Assembly (NCBI GenBank): GCA_963668325.1
Contig: OY764222.1
Location: 2,170,001-2,234,000, forward strand
Direction of reading: 5' to 3'
From: MPNP01 sp963668325
Lineage (GTDB): Bacteria > Pseudomonadota > Alphaproteobacteria > Rhodobacterales > Rhodobacteraceae
Length of the DNA: 64,000 nt
Shown: positions 61,911-64,000 of the stretch, one piece after another
How the letters are laid out: every line of letters starts with the position of its first letter
How positions within the stretch are numbered: position 1 is the stretch's first letter
Translations under genes and position numbers: made by a program
The notes under the pieces: generated by a model
The model's database searches: none
What the model saw: the letters and a program-made list of their open reading frames with translations, nothing else
What the model was told of the DNA's origin: nothing

Positions 61911-62081
61911 ATGGCAAAACGGAGATACCTGACAAAAACCAGATTCAAACTGGCAACTGAATGCTCGACCAAGCTCTTCTACACAGGGAAAAACGAATAC
62001 GCCAACCAGAACCTCGATGACAGTTTCCTACTTGCGTTGTCCGATGGTGGCTTTCAGGTGGGCGAACTGGCTAATGACTGA
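61911..62081 (+). pseudogene. DUF2779 domain protein, N-terminal fragment
   Basis: The frame from the ATG at 61911, with AGGAAA upstream, gives 56 residues: MAKRRYLTKTRFKLATECST and, further on, LALSDGGFQVGELAND. This is the beginning of a DUF2779 protein (TKSRFKLALECPTKLYYT and FLAALAEGGFQVGELAK in family members), which is normally several hundred residues long with a PD-(D/E)XK-like nuclease-type fold. The gene is cut at the point where the next gene begins (ATG at 62074), so a deletion joined the two. It starts 17 bases from the end of the ISNCY element. Confidence 0.7.
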
Positions 62082-63426
62082 TTCCCGCAAACAAAAACTG
62101 ATTGATCTGGGGTCTGATGCGCTTGCAGATGCCTTATTAAGCCTTGCCGTCCATTCCGATGAGACGGATGACTTGATTGAACAGCTGATTGCCACCCCAA
62201 AGGAAAATGTTCAGCGTTTCAAAAAGAAGCTTTCCGGCTTGAAACATTCAGGGCGCTTTATTGACTGGCGAGGTACCGCCGGTTTTGCCCGGGAACTGGA
62301 AATGCTGTTGCTGGATTTAAAATCCGGTGTGGATGATCCGCTCACCGGCGTTAAACTGGTTGTGGCATTTTACGAGGCCGACGACACCATTTTTGAAATG
62401 TGTGATGACTCCAGCGGTAATATTGGCGCTGTGTTCCTTTATGATGCCAAAGAGCTGTTTGTGGACTATGCCTCACGCTGTTCTAACAAGGATAAAATTG
62501 CAGACATCATTCTCAAGGTAAATCAAAAGGACAATTACGGCATCCGGGATACCTTGATTGATTGTGCCGGAGAGTGCCTGCCTGAAGAGGTTATCCGCAC
62601 TATGATCGCCACGCTCCAGAAATGGGTAGACAAAGAAAAGGATGAATATGGCAAACGTTATCACCTGATGCTGATTGAATCACTTGCCCGGCAGATCAAG
62701 GATGCAAAGTTGTTTGAAATGACGCGCATCGCTTCATGGGGAAAGCTAAATTCTGCAGCGCTGATTGATATTGCCCGGGTCTACCTTGAATGCGAAGATG
62801 TTGAAACAGCCCATTCATGGTTGAAGAAAATCCCGGAAGATGAAGCCTTTCGTGCATACGACCGTGATAAGCTCCTTGAGGAAATCTACCATAAGCAGGG
62901 CGATTCTGAAAAACTGACAAAACTCCTGTTCCAGAAATTCAAGTCCTATCATTCCACCGACACCCTGCAGGCGCTTCTGAATGTCATCGGTCATGACAAG
63001 CGGGAGGATGTTATCAGCGATGAAACCCGGCAAATCCTGAAAACTGACAGACTCCGGGAATCAGATGCGGAATTCCTTATTGCCGTCGGGAAAATAGATG
63101 AAGCTGAAGAATATCTCCTCAAACGTGCCAAGCAGCTTGATGGGAAACATTACGGTAGCTTGCTTTCTATGGCAGAAGCGATGGAGGCAGAAAATCGCCA
63201 TCTTGTCACCAGTCTGATGTACCGCAGCCTGCTTATCTCCATTCTGGAACGTGGGTACACCAAAGCATATCCCCATGGTATTCGGTATCTGAAAAAGTTG
63301 GATAAGCTTGCGGCAAGCGTCGACGACTGGAAAGAATTTAATCATCACAAAGCTTTCAACGCGCAGATCATTAAGGACCATGGTCGCAAACGAAGCTTCT
63401 GGTCAAAATATGAGGTAAAAAAATGA
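62074..63426 (+). CDS. DUF6880 family protein
   Basis: A helical repeat-like protein of 450 residues. The N-terminus (SDALADALLSLAVHSDE, KKLSGLKHSGRFIDWRGTAG, FEMCDDSSGNIG) matches the DUF6880 family: a conserved SRxFIDW near residue 70 and ERCDDSSG near 118. The remainder is helical with tetratricopeptide-like spacing (AHSWLKKIPEDEAFRAYDRD). Function is unknown; relatives often sit in accessory regions with pRiA4b ORF-3-like and SWIM-type proteins. The start at 62074 overlaps the DUF2779 fragment, and the stop overlaps the next pseudogene by ATGA. Confidence 0.8.
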   Translation: MTDSRKQKLIDLGSDALADALLSLAVHSDETDDLIEQLIATPKENVQRFKKKLSGLKHSGRFIDWRGTAGFARELEMLLLDLKSGVDDPLTGVKLVVAFYEADDTIFEMCDDSSGNIGAVFLYDAKELFVDYASRCSNKDKIADIILKVNQKDNYGIRDTLIDCAGECLPEEVIRTMIATLQKWVDKEKDEYGKRYHLMLIESLARQIKDAKLFEMTRIASWGKLNSAALIDIARVYLECEDVETAHSWLKKIPEDEAFRAYDRDKLLEEIYHKQGDSEKLTKLLFQKFKSYHSTDTLQALLNVIGHDKREDVISDETRQILKTDRLRESDAEFLIAVGKIDEAEEYLLKRAKQLDGKHYGSLLSMAEAMEAENRHLVTSLMYRSLLISILERGYTKAYPHGIRYLKKLDKLAASVDDWKEFNHHKAFNAQIIKDHGRKRSFWSKYEVKK

Positions 63427-63737
63427 ACGAACGATTTTATCTGCTGAAAATACAGCTGCTAGATATCGAACCGGTAATCTAGCATCGTTTTGTAGTGCCC
63501 TCCAGCATTATGCTGGACCGGCCGCACGATGTTATTCAGATTGTCATGGGCTGGACCGACATGCATCAGCACGAATTTACCATCGGGAATAAACGATAAA
63601 CGGAATACCCTGAATCGAAAGAAGACGGGCTAGTCTGCGGACGATACCGTCTTGGAGATCTAATCAAACAGAAAGGCCGCACCTTCCGTTACCTGTATGA
63701 TTTCGGGGATCAATGGCATTTCCTTAAGGAGTCATAA
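63423..63737 (+). pseudogene. pRiA4b ORF-3-like protein, with two stop codons
   Basis: Reading from the ATG at 63423 gives RFYLLKIQLLDIEPVI, then TAG at 63480-63482 where the family has tryptophan (VIWRR), then RFVVPSSIMLDRPHDVIQI and VMGWTDMHQHEFTIGNKR, a TAA at 63597-63599 where a tyrosine codon is expected, then LGDLIKQKGRTFRYLYDFGD and QWHFLKES. This is the pRiA4b ORF-3 domain in one frame with only two point-mutation stops, and it ends about 60-80 residues earlier than most members. Overlaps the DUF6880 stop by ATGA. Dead as annotated. Confidence 0.8.
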
Positions 63738-63768
63738 CTATCCCTTGATTTTCACCCTGTTTTTGAAT

Positions 63769-64000
63769 TTATGTATCAAACTGTTCTATGATTGTCCCAT
63801 TTATTCCGGGGTTGTTTAGAGTAACGTGGGTAAGAACGACTTGGCAGCAGCCGATAACGAATCCTGAATATTTCTGTTGCCATACGTCTACTGTTTGTGC
63901 CACTACCTTGGCGTGTGTCAGCATAAGTTCCTCAAGACCAGCCGCCATGATTGCCATGGTATGACAGAAATTCACTTTCTGGTATTCATTGTCAGGTTCC
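63769..64000 (-). CDS. Unrecognised protein, C-terminal part running off the window
   Basis: An open frame of at least 76 codons from the right edge to the TAA at 63769-63771. Visible residues include FCHTMAIMAAGLEELMLTHA and KVVAQTVDVWQQKYSGFVIG, a helix rich stretch, ending NNPGINGTIIEQFDT. No family is recognised and the N-terminus lies outside, so coding status is only probable. Confidence 0.4.
   Translation of the reverse strand, partial: EPDNEYQKVNFCHTMAIMAAGLEELMLTHAKVVAQTVDVWQQKYSGFVIGCCQVVLTHVTLNNPGINGTIIEQFDT

Noticed and set aside
1..64000. CRISPR arrays and rRNA genes
   Set aside because: No series of regularly spaced direct repeats and no rRNA-like segment was seen on reading through the window.

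Overview
Organism. The window reads as the chromosome of an AT-leaning alphaproteobacterium. The strongest evidence is the linkage of a PpiD/SurA-type peptidyl-prolyl isomerase, trpE, trpG, trpD, trpC, moaC, moeA, gltX and gltA on one strand, an order typical of that class. Full-length glnD and glnE, hemE/hemC and a hexameric-type citrate synthase fit the same picture. Tripartite tricarboxylate (Tct) and TRAP transporters, allantoin degradation and short-chain dehydrogenases suggest a free-living or loosely host-associated heterotroph that scavenges organic acids. No rRNA or tRNA gene and no CRISPR array was seen. Genus and species cannot be fixed from what is visible. Layout, left part. 1-445 is a MntA/HepT toxin-antitoxin edge. 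780-2884 holds divergent haem genes hemE and hemC. 2893-7488 is a minus-strand unit with an AtuA-like protein, a DUF4387 protein and a complete TctCBA transporter. 7644-10472 is glnD. 10857-11484 is a HigB/HigA-type module whose toxin carries an in-frame amber codon, followed by a decayed IS fragment related to the intact IS at the right end. 11848-14659 is a ureide operon: an allantoinase-OHCU decarboxylase fusion, ureidoglycine aminohydrolase and ureidoglycolate lyase. Accessory block 14816-22407. A DUF3800 protein, an antitoxin with striking palindromes in its promoter, a wrecked PIN toxin, then a GC-rich four-gene transposon (zinc-ribbon protein, DDE transposase, ExeA/TniB-like ATPase, DUF3991/TOPRIM primase-like protein), then a GC-rich outer-membrane beta-barrel gene that has lost its 5' part. 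Middle part. A LysR regulator, an SDR, glnE with a small companion gene, a DMT exporter, a two-gene ATPase + TOPRIM-like (DUF4276) pair that looks like phage defence, a secreted alpha/beta hydrolase, gltA, gltX and the trp-moa operon. Then comes an unrecognised pair (43157-44456): a cytosolic protein overlapping a small four-helix membrane protein, organised like RexAB or Kiwa. After it: an aminotransferase, a cupin + GNAT pair and a Fic protein with repeated operator-like sites. Right part. 48471-59965 is a catabolic island: a thiolase fragment, 3-hydroxybutyrate dehydrogenase, a TRAP transporter (DctP plus fused DctQM), a split transketolase whose N-terminal subunit is frameshifted at a G run, an MDR dehydrogenase, an HxlR regulator, two SDRs and a NIPSNAP protein. 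An IS1182-family element interrupts it. An ISNCY-type element with clear inverted repeats (60067-61893) follows, then a broken accessory strip: a DUF2779 fragment, a DUF6880 protein and a pRiA4b ORF-3-like pseudogene. The most promising leads for undescribed biology are the transposon that carries its own primase-like gene, the RexAB/Kiwa-like pair, the ATPase-DUF4276 pair and the transketolase-based catabolic island.
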